DNA from: Planococcus sp. (in: firmicutes)
GTDB taxonomy: Bacteria; Bacillota; Bacilli; Bacillales_A; Planococcaceae
Assembly (NCBI GenBank): GCA_030147455.1
Contig: JASKZU010000034.1
Span: 1-10,475 of the forward strand
Reading direction: 5' to 3'
Length of the DNA: 10,475 bases
The position numbers and the translations under genes are program-made. This document shows, piece after piece, positions 1-7,864 of this stretch. The notes beneath the pieces were generated by a model. It was not told the DNA's origin. It worked only from the letters and a program-made list of their open reading frames with translations, and made no database searches. Each line of letters begins with the position of its first letter. The stretch's first letter is position 1.

Positions 1-2551
1 GAATTGCCGTGATCTTGCTGAGGAACGGCACTGTACGGCTCGAGCGCGGATTGACTTCGATCACATACACTTCGCCGTCAGAGATAACATACTGGATGTT
101 CAACAGCCCAATAATGTTCAAGCCTTTGGCAAGGCGCGTCGTATAATCTGTCAATGTCTCAATTTGCTCTTTTGTCACGTTTTGCGGCGGATATACCGCA
201 ATCGAATCGCCTGAATGTACGCCAGCGCGCTCGATATGCTCCATGATCCCCGGAATCAATACGTTCTCGCCATCACATATGGCATCCACTTCAATTTCCT
301 GCCCGGTCAAATAGCGGTCGACCAGTACCGGATGCTCCGGGCTCGCTTCTACTGCGTGTTCCATATAATGAATCAAATCTGTCTCATTGTAGACGATTTC
401 CATAGCGCGTCCCCCGAGTACGTAGGACGGACGGACCAATACCGGATAGCCGATGTCTGTAGCAATGACTACCGCTTCTTTTGTCGAGACGGCTGTTTTG
501 CCGAGCGGCTGCGGAATGCCGATTTCGTGCAGTGCCGCTTCGAATTTATTGCGGTTTTCTGCACGATCGATGTCTTCAAGCGATGTACCGAGAATCTTTA
601 CGCCGTTTTGCTCAAGCTTTTCCGCCAAGTTGATGGCCGTTTGCCCGCCGAATTGGACGACGACGCCTTTTGGCTGTTCAAGATCGATGATGCTCATCAC
701 GTCTTCGATTGTCAGCGGCTCGAAATACAGCTTGTCTGAAATCGAGAAATCCGTGGACACCGTCTCTGGGTTGTTGTTGATGATGATTGCTTCATATCCC
801 GCTTCTTTGATCGCCCATACCGAGTGAACTGTTGCATAGTCGAACTCGACTCCTTGGCCGATGCGGATCGGACCGGACCCGAGCACGATGACGCTTTCTT
901 TTCGGGTGCGGATCGATTCGTTTTCGTCTTCATAGCTGCCGTAGAAATAAGGTGTTTCGGATTCGAACTCCGCAGCGCACGTATCGACCATTTTATACAC
1001 TGGCACCAGCTGCTGCTGTTTTCTCCAGTCGTAGACTTCCGCTTCTGATGCGTTCCACAGCTTGGCGATCGTCCGGTCGGCAAAGCCCATGCGTTTCGCT
1101 TTTTTTGCCGTTTCAAAATCGAATGGATGGTCTTTCAATATGTCTTCGAAGCGCACGATATTATCGAATTTTTTCAGGAAAAACAAATCAATTTGGCTCC
1201 AGTCATGGATTGTTTCAATTGCAACGCCTCGACGGAGCGCTTCACCGATAAAGAACAACCGTTCATCGCCGGCTTTGCGGATGCGTTTTTCAATCCACTC
1301 GTCGCTCATATCTGCGCCGTTTTTCAGTTCCAAATGGAATTGTCCCGTCTCCAGTGAACGCACAGCCTTCAGCATCGATTCCTCGAACGTCCGGCCCATC
1401 GCCATGACTTCGCCTGTTGCTTTCATTTGCGTGCCGAGGTTGCGTTTGGCCGATTCAAATTTATCGAACGGCCAGCGCGGAATTTTCGAGACGACATAAT
1501 CAAGCGCCGGTTCGAACGCGGCGTAAGTGCGTCCGGTTACCGGGTTCATCATTTCACCGAGCGTCAAGCCAACTGCGATTTTCGCCGCAAGCTTGGCAAT
1601 CGGATAGCCTGTCGCTTTAGAGGCAAGTGCAGATGACCGGCTGACGCGCGGATTGACTTCGATAATATAGTAATTGAAGCTATGCGGGTCGAGTGCAAGC
1701 TGCACGTTGCAGCCTCCTTCGATTTTCAAGGCACGGATGATTTTCAGCGATACATTGCGCAGCATTTGATATTCACGGTCGGATAAGGTCTGGCTCGGTG
1801 CCACGACGATCGAGTCGCCGGTGTGAATGCCGACCGGATCGATGTTTTCCATGTTGCAGACGACGATTGCCGTATCTTCCGCATCGCGCATGACTTCGTA
1901 TTCGATTTCCTTGAATCCGGCGATCGACTTTTCGAGCAAGCATTGTGTTACCGGGCTGTATTTCAAACCGCTTGCGACGATTTCCTGCAGCTGGGCGTCG
2001 TTGTGGCAAATTCCGCCGCCCGTTCCGCCGAGCGTGAAGGCCGGGCGGACAATGACGGGATAGCCGATGCGCTCGACAAACGCCTTTGCTTCTTCCATGT
2101 TATGGATAATATCCGAATCCGGCACCGGTTCGCCGAGTTCGTTCATCAGCGTCCGGAACAAGTCGCGGTCTTCCGCTTTATGGATCGCTTCCAGTTTGGT
2201 GCCCAAAATCTCGATGTCCAGCTCTTCCAAAATGCCGGATTCGTCCAATTCGATTGCCATATTGAGCCCCGTTTGTCCGCCTAGCGTCGCGAGAACCGCG
2301 TCCGGGCGCTCTTTGCGCAAAATGCGGCTGACGAATTCCAGCGTAATCGGTTCGATATACACTTTATCGGCAATTTCCGTATCGGTCATGATCGTTGCAG
2401 GGTTCGAGTTGATCAAAATGACGCGGTAGCCTTCTTCTTTGAGCGCCAGGCATGCTTGTGTCCCGGCATAGTCGAATTCTGCTGCTTGTCCGATGACGAT
2501 CGGCCCGGAGCCGATTACGAGGATACTGTTGATATCTTGTCTTTTAGGCAT
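1..2551 (-). CDS. carB: Carbamoyl-phosphate synthase large subunit, pyrimidine type (3' end off window)
   Basis: This is the large, synthetase subunit (PyrAB), which makes carbamoyl phosphate from bicarbonate, two ATP and the ammonia delivered by CarA. About 850 codons are present, read without an obvious break in the segments checked; the family is about 1070 residues long. The protein shows its known internal duplication. A GSGP...GQAAEFDYAG nucleotide-binding segment sits at residues 14-30, and its second copy, GSGPIRIGQGVEFDYA, near residues 556-575. GGQT motifs follow each copy. The first ATP-grasp (carboxyphosphate) half and the oligomerisation region are complete. The second ATP-grasp half is cut near SRTVPFLSKITAI, and the C-terminal allosteric MGS-like domain lies outside the window. 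The ATG at 2551-2549 has a good Shine-Dalgarno (GGAAGGAG) 8 nt upstream. It overlaps the carA stop by 8 nt, so coupled translation and near-equal subunit amounts are likely. Confidence 0.97.
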   Translation of the reverse strand, partial: MPKRQDINSILVIGSGPIVIGQAAEFDYAGTQACLALKEEGYRVILINSNPATIMTDTEIADKVYIEPITLEFVSRILRKERPDAVLATLGGQTGLNMAIELDESGILEELDIEILGTKLEAIHKAEDRDLFRTLMNELGEPVPDSDIIHNMEEAKAFVERIGYPVIVRPAFTLGGTGGGICHNDAQLQEIVASGLKYSPVTQCLLEKSIAGFKEIEYEVMRDAEDTAIVVCNMENIDPVGIHTGDSIVVAPSQTLSDREYQMLRNVSLKIIRALKIEGGCNVQLALDPHSFNYYIIEVNPRVSRSSALASKATGYPIAKLAAKIAVGLTLGEMMNPVTGRTYAAFEPALDYVVSKIPRWPFDKFESAKRNLGTQMKATGEVMAMGRTFEESMLKAVRSLETGQFHLELKNGADMSDEWIEKRIRKAGDERLFFIGEALRRGVAIETIHDWSQIDLFFLKKFDNIVRFEDILKDHPFDFETAKKAKRMGFADRTIAKLWNASEAEVYDWRKQQQLVPVYKMVDTCAAEFESETPYFYGSYEDENESIRTRKESVIVLGSGPIRIGQGVEFDYATVHSVWAIKEAGYEAIIINNNPETVSTDFSISDKLYFEPLTIEDVMSIIDLEQPKGVVVQFGGQTAINLAEKLEQNGVKILGTSLEDIDRAENRNKFEAALHEIGIPQPLGKTAVSTKEAVVIATDIGYPVLVRPSYVLGGRAMEIVYNETDLIHYMEHAVEASPEHPVLVDRYLTGQEIEVDAICDGENVLIPGIMEHIERAGVHSGDSIAVYPPQNVTKEQIETLTDYTTRLAKGLNIIGLLNIQYVISDGEVYVIEVNPRSSRTVPFLSKITAI

Positions 2552-3638
2552 GTTGTTGCTCCTTCCGCTGTACGTTCATGATTTCCAGGAAACGGTCAAA
2601 CAAGTAATTCGAGTCTTCCGGCCCCGGCGATGATTCTGGATGGTATTGGACCGTAAATGCCGGGTAATCGAGATGCGCCAAACCTTCGTTCGTTCCATCG
2701 TTGAGGGCTGTATGCGTCACTTTCAGGCGCGTGCCCTGAAGCGTTTCTTCATCAACTGCATAGCCATGGTTCTGCGATGTGATTTCGACTTTGCCTGTCG
2801 TCAAGTCCCGCACTGGGTGGTTGCCTCCCCGGTGGCCGAACTTCAGCTTGAACGTGTCCGCGCCGCAAGCCCTTGCGAACAATTGATGCCCAAGGCAGAT
2901 GCCGAAAATCGGCACTTCACCGATCAGTTCACGTACCACTTCAACGCATTCAGGTACATCTTTCGGATCTCCCGGCCCGTTCGACAGCATGACGCCGTCC
3001 GGTCCCCAGGCGAGGATTTCTTTTGCAGTCGTGTTATGCGGAACCACGATGACGTCGCATTTGCGTTTTGTCAATTCGCGCAGGATGCCGTGCTTCATGC
3101 CGTAATCGATCAAGACGACGCGCTTGCCGCGCCCAGGGCTTGGGTAAGGGCGTGAAATGGAAACTTGCGCCACTTGGTCGGTCGGCATTTTTGTCTCCTT
3201 CAATTTTGCGATGACCTGCTCGATATCCGGTTCTTCGCCGGCTGCTGTCAACACGCCTTTGATCGAACCATTAACGCGGATCAGGCGCGTCAGTTTGCGC
3301 GTGTCGATGCCTGAAATTCCCGGGATATTTTTGGTCTGGAACAATTCATCGAGGCTCATGCCGCTGCGGAAATTTGATGGGAATTCCGCTAGTTCACGGA
3401 CGACCATTCCTTTGACGGCCGGCTCGATCGATTCGAAGTCGTCGCTGTTGATGCCGTAGTTGCCGATAAGCGGATAGGTCATCGTAACGATTTGTCCGCA
3501 GTAGGATGGGTCGGATAAAATTTCCTGGTAGCCGGTCATGCTTGTGTTGAACACCACTTCGCCGACAGAAGCCGCTTCTGCCCCGAACGCTTCTCCTGTG
3601 AATACCGTGCCGTCTTCTAAAATCAAGTAACGTTTCAT
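2544..3638 (-). CDS. carA: Carbamoyl-phosphate synthase small (glutamine amidotransferase) subunit
   Basis: CarA/PyrAA hydrolyses glutamine and passes ammonia to CarB for the first step of pyrimidine synthesis. The N-terminal CPSase small-chain domain covers about residues 1-150 (LEDGTVFTGEAFG, NTSMTGYQEILSDPSY). A class I glutamine amidotransferase domain covers about 170-355. Its catalytic triad is visible as C248 in GICLGHQ and H333 and E335 in YHPESSPGP. The length of 364 residues is typical. I chose the ATG at 3638 because AGGAGG sits 7 nt upstream and the protein then begins MKRYLILEDG, as in homologues. An in-frame ATG 18 nt further upstream overlaps that ribosome site and is less likely. 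The start shares one base with the pyrC stop (TGATG), and the end overlaps carB by 8 nt. Confidence 0.97.
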   Translation of the reverse strand: MKRYLILEDGTVFTGEAFGAEAASVGEVVFNTSMTGYQEILSDPSYCGQIVTMTYPLIGNYGINSDDFESIEPAVKGMVVRELAEFPSNFRSGMSLDELFQTKNIPGISGIDTRKLTRLIRVNGSIKGVLTAAGEEPDIEQVIAKLKETKMPTDQVAQVSISRPYPSPGRGKRVVLIDYGMKHGILRELTKRKCDVIVVPHNTTAKEILAWGPDGVMLSNGPGDPKDVPECVEVVRELIGEVPIFGICLGHQLFARACGADTFKLKFGHRGGNHPVRDLTTGKVEITSQNHGYAVDEETLQGTRLKVTHTALNDGTNEGLAHLDYPAFTVQYHPESSPGPEDSNYLFDRFLEIMNVQRKEQQHA

Positions 3639-4912
3639 CAGTTTTCCTCCTGCCATACGATGTCACCGCCAAAAATGGTCATAACTGGCCAGCCGGTGCA
3701 AGTTTGCCCGCCGAACGGGGTATTTGTGCCTTTGGAAAGAAAGTCTTCCGGATTGATGGTTTGCTGTTTATCCAAATCAAGAAGCACCAAGTCTGCCGCT
3801 TGGCCTGCTTCAAGCGTGCCGTAAGAGAGTCCAAATACGTCTGCCGGTTTCTTGGTCAGCCAGTCGATCAATTGCTGGAGGGTCCATTTGCCGGTTTCGA
3901 CAAATTCGGTATAAAGCAGCGGAAAAGCTGTTTCAAATCCAACGATACCAAACGGCGCTTTTTCCATGCCGTTCGCTTTTTCTTCGGCCGTATGCGGTGC
4001 GTGGTCGGTTGCGATAAAGTCAATCGTGCCGTCGAGCAGGCCTTCATGGAGCGCATCAAAGTCTGCTTTTGCACGCAGCGGCGGGTTCATTTTAAAGTTG
4101 GCATCGTCTCCCGGGATGTCGTCTTCTGTCAACAGCAGATGGTGCGGTGTGACTTCCGCCGTTACACGAACCCCTGCGCGCTTGGCATCGCGGATGACAC
4201 GCACTGATTCTTTTGTGCTGACGTGGCACACGTGGTAATGGGCTCCTGTCGCTTCTGCAAGCAGGATATCGCGGGCAATATGGACCGACTCGGCGATCGA
4301 AGGAATGCCTGGAAGCCCGAGTTCCTTGCTTTTTTTGCCGTCATGCATCACGCCATCATAGATCAGGCTGTTGTCTTCGCAGTGTGCAACGACTGCCATG
4401 TCGAGTCCGGCTGCCTGCTTCATCGTCTCAAACATCATTCCGGCTTCCTGGATGCCGACGCCGTCGTCGGTAAATGCAAACGCACCGTGTGCTTTTAATT
4501 CCTCAAGGTTGGTTCGTTCTTTGCCGGCTTCCCGGATAGTGATGGATGCATACGGCAAAACCCGGATGAGCGCATTTTTCTCGATCAATTGGTTGACATG
4601 ATCCAGATTTTCTTTTGTGTCGGGAACAGGGCGCGTGTTCGGCATCGCGCAAATGGTTGTATAGCCGCCGCGCGCTGCTGATTTTGTGCCGCTTTCGATC
4701 GTTTCCTTTTTTTCTCCTCCCGGTTCACGCAAGTGGACGTGGACATCCACGAATCCCGGTGCGATCATTCGGCCTTTGCCGTCAATTTCGGTTTCGCCTT
4801 GAGGCGTTAGTGCTTCGCCGATTTCTTCAATACGGCCGTTGCTTATGCGGACGCTGACCTCCTGCAGTTGTTCTCCGTTTAGCTTCTTGACGTTTTTAAT
4901 GAATAATCCCAT
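3638..4912 (-). CDS. pyrC: Dihydroorotase, class I
   Basis: This cytoplasmic zinc amidohydrolase cyclises N-carbamoyl-L-aspartate to dihydroorotate, the third step of UMP synthesis. It has 424 residues, close to the usual length for the Bacillus-type class I enzyme. Metal and substrate residues are recognisable: H58 and H60 in DVHVHLREPG, D150 in FTDDG, H177 in AHCED, H230 in VCH, N276 in MNPPLR and D303 in TDHAPH. The MPNTRP segment (90-95) is also typical. No key residue is missing, so an active enzyme is expected rather than the inactive pseudo-dihydroorotase found beside some transcarbamoylases. The ATG at 4912 lies one nucleotide after the pyrB stop, and the Shine-Dalgarno (AAAGGGAGAG) lies within the pyrB end. 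The stop shares a base with the carA start. Confidence 0.97.
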   Translation of the reverse strand: MGLFIKNVKKLNGEQLQEVSVRISNGRIEEIGEALTPQGETEIDGKGRMIAPGFVDVHVHLREPGGEKKETIESGTKSAARGGYTTICAMPNTRPVPDTKENLDHVNQLIEKNALIRVLPYASITIREAGKERTNLEELKAHGAFAFTDDGVGIQEAGMMFETMKQAAGLDMAVVAHCEDNSLIYDGVMHDGKKSKELGLPGIPSIAESVHIARDILLAEATGAHYHVCHVSTKESVRVIRDAKRAGVRVTAEVTPHHLLLTEDDIPGDDANFKMNPPLRAKADFDALHEGLLDGTIDFIATDHAPHTAEEKANGMEKAPFGIVGFETAFPLLYTEFVETGKWTLQQLIDWLTKKPADVFGLSYGTLEAGQAADLVLLDLDKQQTINPEDFLSKGTNTPFGGQTCTGWPVMTIFGGDIVWQEEN

Positions 4913-4913
4913 T

Positions 4914-5783
4914 CTAATCTCTCCCTTTCATCGCATATTCAAGTACTGCCATTCGGACGAACACGCCGTTCGCCATTTGCTTAAAGATTCTTGAGCGTTT
5001 GCATTCCACCAGTCCATCGGCGATTTCGACGCCGCGGTTGATAGGTGCCGGGTGCATGATGATGGCATCCGGTTTCATCTTCCGCTCACGCGCTTCGGTC
5101 AGACCGAATTCTTCGTGATAGCGTTCTTTCGAGAACAGTGCAGACACTGCATGGCGTTCGTGCTGGACGCGCAGCATCATCGCCACATCCGTTTTTTCGA
5201 TCAGTGCGTCCAAATCCTGTGTCGTTTCATAGTCGCCTCCCCACTCGGCAGGGCAGACAAAGCTGACTTTGGCACCTAACTGCTTGAGTGCTGCGGCGTT
5301 TGATTTGGCCACGCGGCTATGGGCGATGTCTCCGACGATCGTGACATGCAGCCCTTCAATGCGCCCGAACTCCTGATAGATCGTGTACAAATCAAGCAGC
5401 GACTGGGTCGGGTGCTGGCCAGAGCCGTCGCCGCCGTTAATGACGGCTACCTCGCAGCCTTCTAATTGCCGGTAGTATTCCTCTTCTTCGTGACGGATCA
5501 CCACGGCACGAACCCCGATCGCTTCCATCGTTTTGACAGTGTCGTATAAAGTTTCTCCTTTCAGGATGCTGGAGAATGCTGTTTCAAACGGCAGCACGGA
5601 AAGTCCGAGCCGGTGTTCAGCCATTTCAAAGCTCATTTTGGTGCGTGTGCTCGGTTCGAAAAATAAATTGACGACCGCTCCGTCAAGCTTTGCCTGTTCG
5701 CCTTGTTCAAACTCTTCGGCCCGCTTCAGCAATTTCATGATTTGCTCGTTTTCCAAGTTGTGCATCGACAGTAAATTCGGCAA
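4914..5783 (-). CDS. pyrB: Aspartate carbamoyltransferase catalytic subunit
   Basis: PyrB transfers the carbamoyl group of carbamoyl phosphate to aspartate, the committed step of pyrimidine synthesis. From the TTG chosen here it has 289 residues; the B. subtilis enzyme is about 304. Carbamoyl-phosphate site motifs are S45-T46-R47-T48 in FFEPSTRT, K75 in ILKGET, R97 in VIRHEEE and H124PTQ in GSGQHPTQSLLD. The aspartate-side loop is H244PAPINRG. No regulatory pyrI gene is adjacent, as expected for Bacillales, where the catalytic trimer works alone. The start is taken as TTG because AAGGAAGTGA lies 5 nt before it and MPNLLSMHNL lines up with the recalled B. subtilis N-terminus. An in-frame GTG three codons upstream (5792) sits inside that ribosome site. 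The gene follows the second PyrR attenuator. Confidence 0.95.
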   Translation of the reverse strand: MPNLLSMHNLENEQIMKLLKRAEEFEQGEQAKLDGAVVNLFFEPSTRTKMSFEMAEHRLGLSVLPFETAFSSILKGETLYDTVKTMEAIGVRAVVIRHEEEEYYRQLEGCEVAVINGGDGSGQHPTQSLLDLYTIYQEFGRIEGLHVTIVGDIAHSRVAKSNAAALKQLGAKVSFVCPAEWGGDYETTQDLDALIEKTDVAMMLRVQHERHAVSALFSKERYHEEFGLTEARERKMKPDAIIMHPAPINRGVEIADGLVECKRSRIFKQMANGVFVRMAVLEYAMKGRD

Positions 5784-5788
5784 TTGGT

Positions 5789-5798
5789 TCACTTCCTT
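5789..5798 (-). promoter_or_regulatory. Ribosome binding site deciding the pyrB start
   Basis: The transcript reads AAGGAAGTGA here, matching the full anti-Shine-Dalgarno complement AAGGAGGTGA at nine of ten positions. It is followed by ACCAA and then TTG (5783-5781). The GTG at 5792-5790 that would give a protein three residues longer is part of this site and cannot be spaced properly from it. I therefore favour the TTG. Confidence 0.75.
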
Positions 5799-5811
5799 TC
5801 GCTAACTAGAC

Positions 5812-5843
5812 AAAAAAACACCTTCCCAGGGGCAGGAAGGTGT
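5812..5843 (-). terminator. Attenuator terminator between pyrP and pyrB
   Basis: The transcript forms a perfect 9-bp stem, ACACCTTCC (5843-5835) with GGAAGGTGT (5826-5818), around an 8-nt loop, followed directly by a run of Ts (5818-5812). This is a typical intrinsic terminator lying about 30 nt before pyrB, so read-through must be regulated. Its 5' arm plus loop (CCTTCC, TGCC at 5840-5831) can pair instead with GGCA and GGAAAGG (5892-5881) in the upstream PyrR-binding element. That gives a mutually exclusive antiterminator. Confidence 0.93.
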
Positions 5844-5873
5844 AAGGAAATAAAGGCAGACGTCGCCCCTATT

Positions 5874-5904
5874 CATCAACCCTTTCCATGCCTCTCTGGA
5901 CATT
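5874..5904 (-). promoter_or_regulatory. PyrR-binding RNA element (pyrP-pyrB attenuator)
   Basis: The transcript carries TCCAGAGAGGC (5900-5890) followed by ATGGAAAGGG. This matches the conserved core of the PyrR-binding anti-antiterminator known from B. subtilis, roughly UCCAGAGAGGCUUGCAAGGG. In that system, PyrR with bound UMP or UTP stabilises this hairpin, which blocks the antiterminator and allows termination downstream. The arrangement here, binding element, linker and terminator ahead of pyrB, is the same. The boundaries of the folded element are approximate. Confidence 0.9.
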
Positions 5905-5919
5905 CCTTAAAAGGTAAGT

Positions 5920-7209
5920 TTATTCAGTTCCGTCATCCAGTTCTTTTTTGTTGAGTCCTGGCAGTATCAGGTTCAAAATCACTCCGACGATTGCTGCAAG
6001 CGCCATGCCTTCGATGACGAACGTTTCGCTGAACTCGAGTTTCGCTCCGCCGATTCCGATGACCAGAATGACCGAGGAGATGACCAGATTGCGGTTATTG
6101 CCAAAGTCGATGCCGTTATCGACCAGCATGCGCAGGCCGGATGATGCGATGATGCCGAACAGCAGGATTGAAATCCCGCCGAGCACAGCAGTGGGGATCG
6201 TATCGATCACTGCCATGAGCTTCCCAAGAAAAGAAAACAGGATAGCGAAGACGGCAGCGCCTAAGATTACGTAGACGCTGAACACTTTGGTAATGGCCAG
6301 TACACCGATGTTTTCGCCGTATGTTGTTTTCGGCGGCCCTCCGACAAGCGAGGAAATAAATGTGCCGAGCCCGTCTCCAAGTATTGAGCGGTGAAGTCCT
6401 GGATCTTTTATGTAGTTGCGGTCGACGATTTTCCCGAGGACCAGCTGATGTCCGATATGTTCAGATATCGTGACGATGGCGATCGGCACCATGATGAACA
6501 GCAAGGTTGGGGTTACTTGAAACGAATAATCGATGCCCGGCAAGAGAAAGTCCGGAACCTGGAACCAGCTTGCCTGGCCGATCGGCGCAAAGTCGATAAT
6601 GCCGATCAGCGCCGAGTAAAGGTAGCCGACGATAATGCCGATCAGGATGGGCATCAGTGAAATAATATTCTTAAAGTAAATATTGCAGATGATCGCTGTA
6701 ATGAGCGTAACGAGCGCGGCCGAGAAGTGCAGCAGGCTGTATTCCGAGCCGCCGCCTGCAGTCGGGATGTTCATCGCCATGTCGACTGCCGTTCCGGAAA
6801 GCGCGAGCCCGATGACGATGATGACTGGCCCGACAACGATTGGCGGCAGCAATTTCATCAGCCAGCGATAGCCGGTTTTCCAGATGACCAGTGACACCAG
6901 TGCATAAACGAGCGATACGAACATCGCGCCGATCATGGCCGACCCGATGCCGCCGGAGTTGGTTGCAACTGTTATCGGTACGATAAAAGCGAATGAAGAT
7001 CCCAAGTAGGCTGGCACTTTAAACTGCGTGACCAGCAGGAAAATGATCGTTGCAATGCCGCTAGTTAAAAGGGCGATGGCAGGGCTTAGGCCGACCAGCT
7101 GCGGCACGAGGATCGTCGCACCGAACATGGCGAACATGTGCTGAAGGCTGAGTGAAATCCACTGCCCTGTTTTAGGTTTATCGTGTACGTCCAGAATGGC
7201 ATTGCTCAA
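5920..7209 (-). CDS. pyrP: Uracil permease, NCS2/NAT family
   Basis: This integral membrane protein imports uracil by proton symport for salvage. It has 429 residues with many hydrophobic segments from about residue 25 to 418, consistent with the 14-segment inverted-repeat fold of UraA-type transporters. Two acidic residues expected to contact uracil are seen at E250 (TISEHIGHQL) and E299 (SSLVGGPPKTTYGENIGV, the family signature at 287-302). The start is a TTG at 7209; GGGGAG lies 7 nt upstream and the protein begins MSNAILDVHDKPK. It follows pyrR by 34 nt with no terminator between, so it should share the regulation of the pyrR leader. The second attenuator lies after it, so pyrP can be expressed more than pyrB to carB. 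Confidence 0.96.
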   Translation of the reverse strand: MSNAILDVHDKPKTGQWISLSLQHMFAMFGATILVPQLVGLSPAIALLTSGIATIIFLLVTQFKVPAYLGSSFAFIVPITVATNSGGIGSAMIGAMFVSLVYALVSLVIWKTGYRWLMKLLPPIVVGPVIIVIGLALSGTAVDMAMNIPTAGGGSEYSLLHFSAALVTLITAIICNIYFKNIISLMPILIGIIVGYLYSALIGIIDFAPIGQASWFQVPDFLLPGIDYSFQVTPTLLFIMVPIAIVTISEHIGHQLVLGKIVDRNYIKDPGLHRSILGDGLGTFISSLVGGPPKTTYGENIGVLAITKVFSVYVILGAAVFAILFSFLGKLMAVIDTIPTAVLGGISILLFGIIASSGLRMLVDNGIDFGNNRNLVISSVILVIGIGGAKLEFSETFVIEGMALAAIVGVILNLILPGLNKKELDDGTE

Positions 7210-7243
7210 GTTGTTTCTCCCCTGTCTCTTTAATGTGCGGTTG

Positions 7244-7783
7244 TTATTCGTTGATGGTCACACGGTCAGTCGCGTCGCTCTCGGTCATTTCCACGACAAT
7301 CCGTTCTTCGCTTGAAGTTGGGATATTTTTTCCGACATAGTCCGAGCGGATCGGCAATTCGCGGTGGCCGCGGTCGATCAAGACGGCAAGCTGGATTTGT
7401 GCCGGGCGCCCCAAGTCCATGACCGCGTCCATGGCTGCGCGTACTGTGCGTCCTGTGTAGAGCACATCATCCACCAGAATCACTTTTTTTCCTTTAATGC
7501 TGTGGGCGATGTCGACTTGCTGGACCAGCGGCTCTTGCCCGGGATACTTTTGGCTAAGATCATCCCGGTAAAGCGTGATGTCGAGCTCGCCCATCAAGAT
7601 GGCCTTGCCTTCGATTTGTTCGATTTTCTCTGCCAGCCGCTTCGCAATAAATGCCCCGCGTGTTTTGATGCCGACGAGTATGCAGTTGTCGATGCCTTTG
7701 TTGCGCTCAATAATTTCGTGCGCAATTCGAGTAATGGCGCGTCCAATCGCTTTGTCATCCAGAATTTCTGCTTTTTCAGTCAT
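7244..7783 (-). CDS. pyrR: Pyrimidine operon attenuation protein / uracil phosphoribosyltransferase
   Basis: PyrR senses UMP/UTP (opposed by PRPP) and binds pyr leader RNA to promote termination; the family also has weak uracil phosphoribosyltransferase activity. The 179-residue length is typical. The PRPP-binding motif VILVDDVLYTGRT is at 101-113. Basic and polar residues recalled as important for RNA binding in B. subtilis PyrR have counterparts at the same numbers: T18, R19, H22, H140, R141 and R146. The ATG at 7783 has AAAGGAGTGA upstream and gives the usual N-terminus MTEKAEILDDKAI. An in-frame ATG at 7837 would lie inside the attenuator hairpin and is rejected. It is the first gene of the operon, followed by pyrP after 34 nt. 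Both cis targets expected for it are in the window, ahead of pyrR and of pyrB. Confidence 0.97.
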   Translation of the reverse strand: MTEKAEILDDKAIGRAITRIAHEIIERNKGIDNCILVGIKTRGAFIAKRLAEKIEQIEGKAILMGELDITLYRDDLSQKYPGQEPLVQQVDIAHSIKGKKVILVDDVLYTGRTVRAAMDAVMDLGRPAQIQLAVLIDRGHRELPIRSDYVGKNIPTSSEERIVVEMTESDATDRVTINE

Positions 7784-7820
7784 TCTATTCACTCCTTTGT
7801 CATGCTGCGTTATGCCCAAT

Positions 7821-7850
7821 AAAAAACCCTCCGCCAAAGAGGCGAAGGGT
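7821..7850 (-). terminator. Attenuator terminator in the pyrR leader
   Basis: The transcript folds ACCCTTCGCC (7850-7841) with GGCGGAGGGT (7835-7826) around a TCTTT loop: ten pairs, one of them G-U. The T-run is 7826-7821. It ends 37 nt before the pyrR ATG and so must be conditionally read through. CCCTT (7849-7845) and GCCTCT (7843-7838) can pair instead with AAGGG (7910-7906) and AGAGGC (7920-7915) of the PyrR-binding element, forming the antiterminator. The strength of the stem suggests efficient termination when PyrR is active. Confidence 0.94.
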
Positions 7851-7864
7851 AGACAGATGCGCAG

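Noticed and set aside
215..739. Plus-strand reading frame of 174 codons opposite carB
   Set aside because: Antisense to conserved carB sequence with low-complexity F/R/D-rich translation; no evidence of an independent gene.
1823..2284. Plus-strand reading frame of 153 codons opposite carB
   Set aside because: It is a shadow of the carB coding frame; the minus strand encodes recognisable carbamoyl-phosphate synthase throughout, and this frame has no recognised motif.
2640..3155. Plus-strand reading frame of 171 codons opposite carA
   Set aside because: It is an antisense shadow of carA's amidotransferase domain, with no motif recognised.
2544..3656. carA starting at the ATG 3656
   Set aside because: The six extra codons contain the AGGAGG site serving the ATG at 3638, and homologues start at MKRYLILEDG.
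7244..7837. Longer pyrR starting at 7837
   Set aside because: The start falls in the loop of the attenuator terminator, and the strong ribosome site lies before the ATG at 7783.
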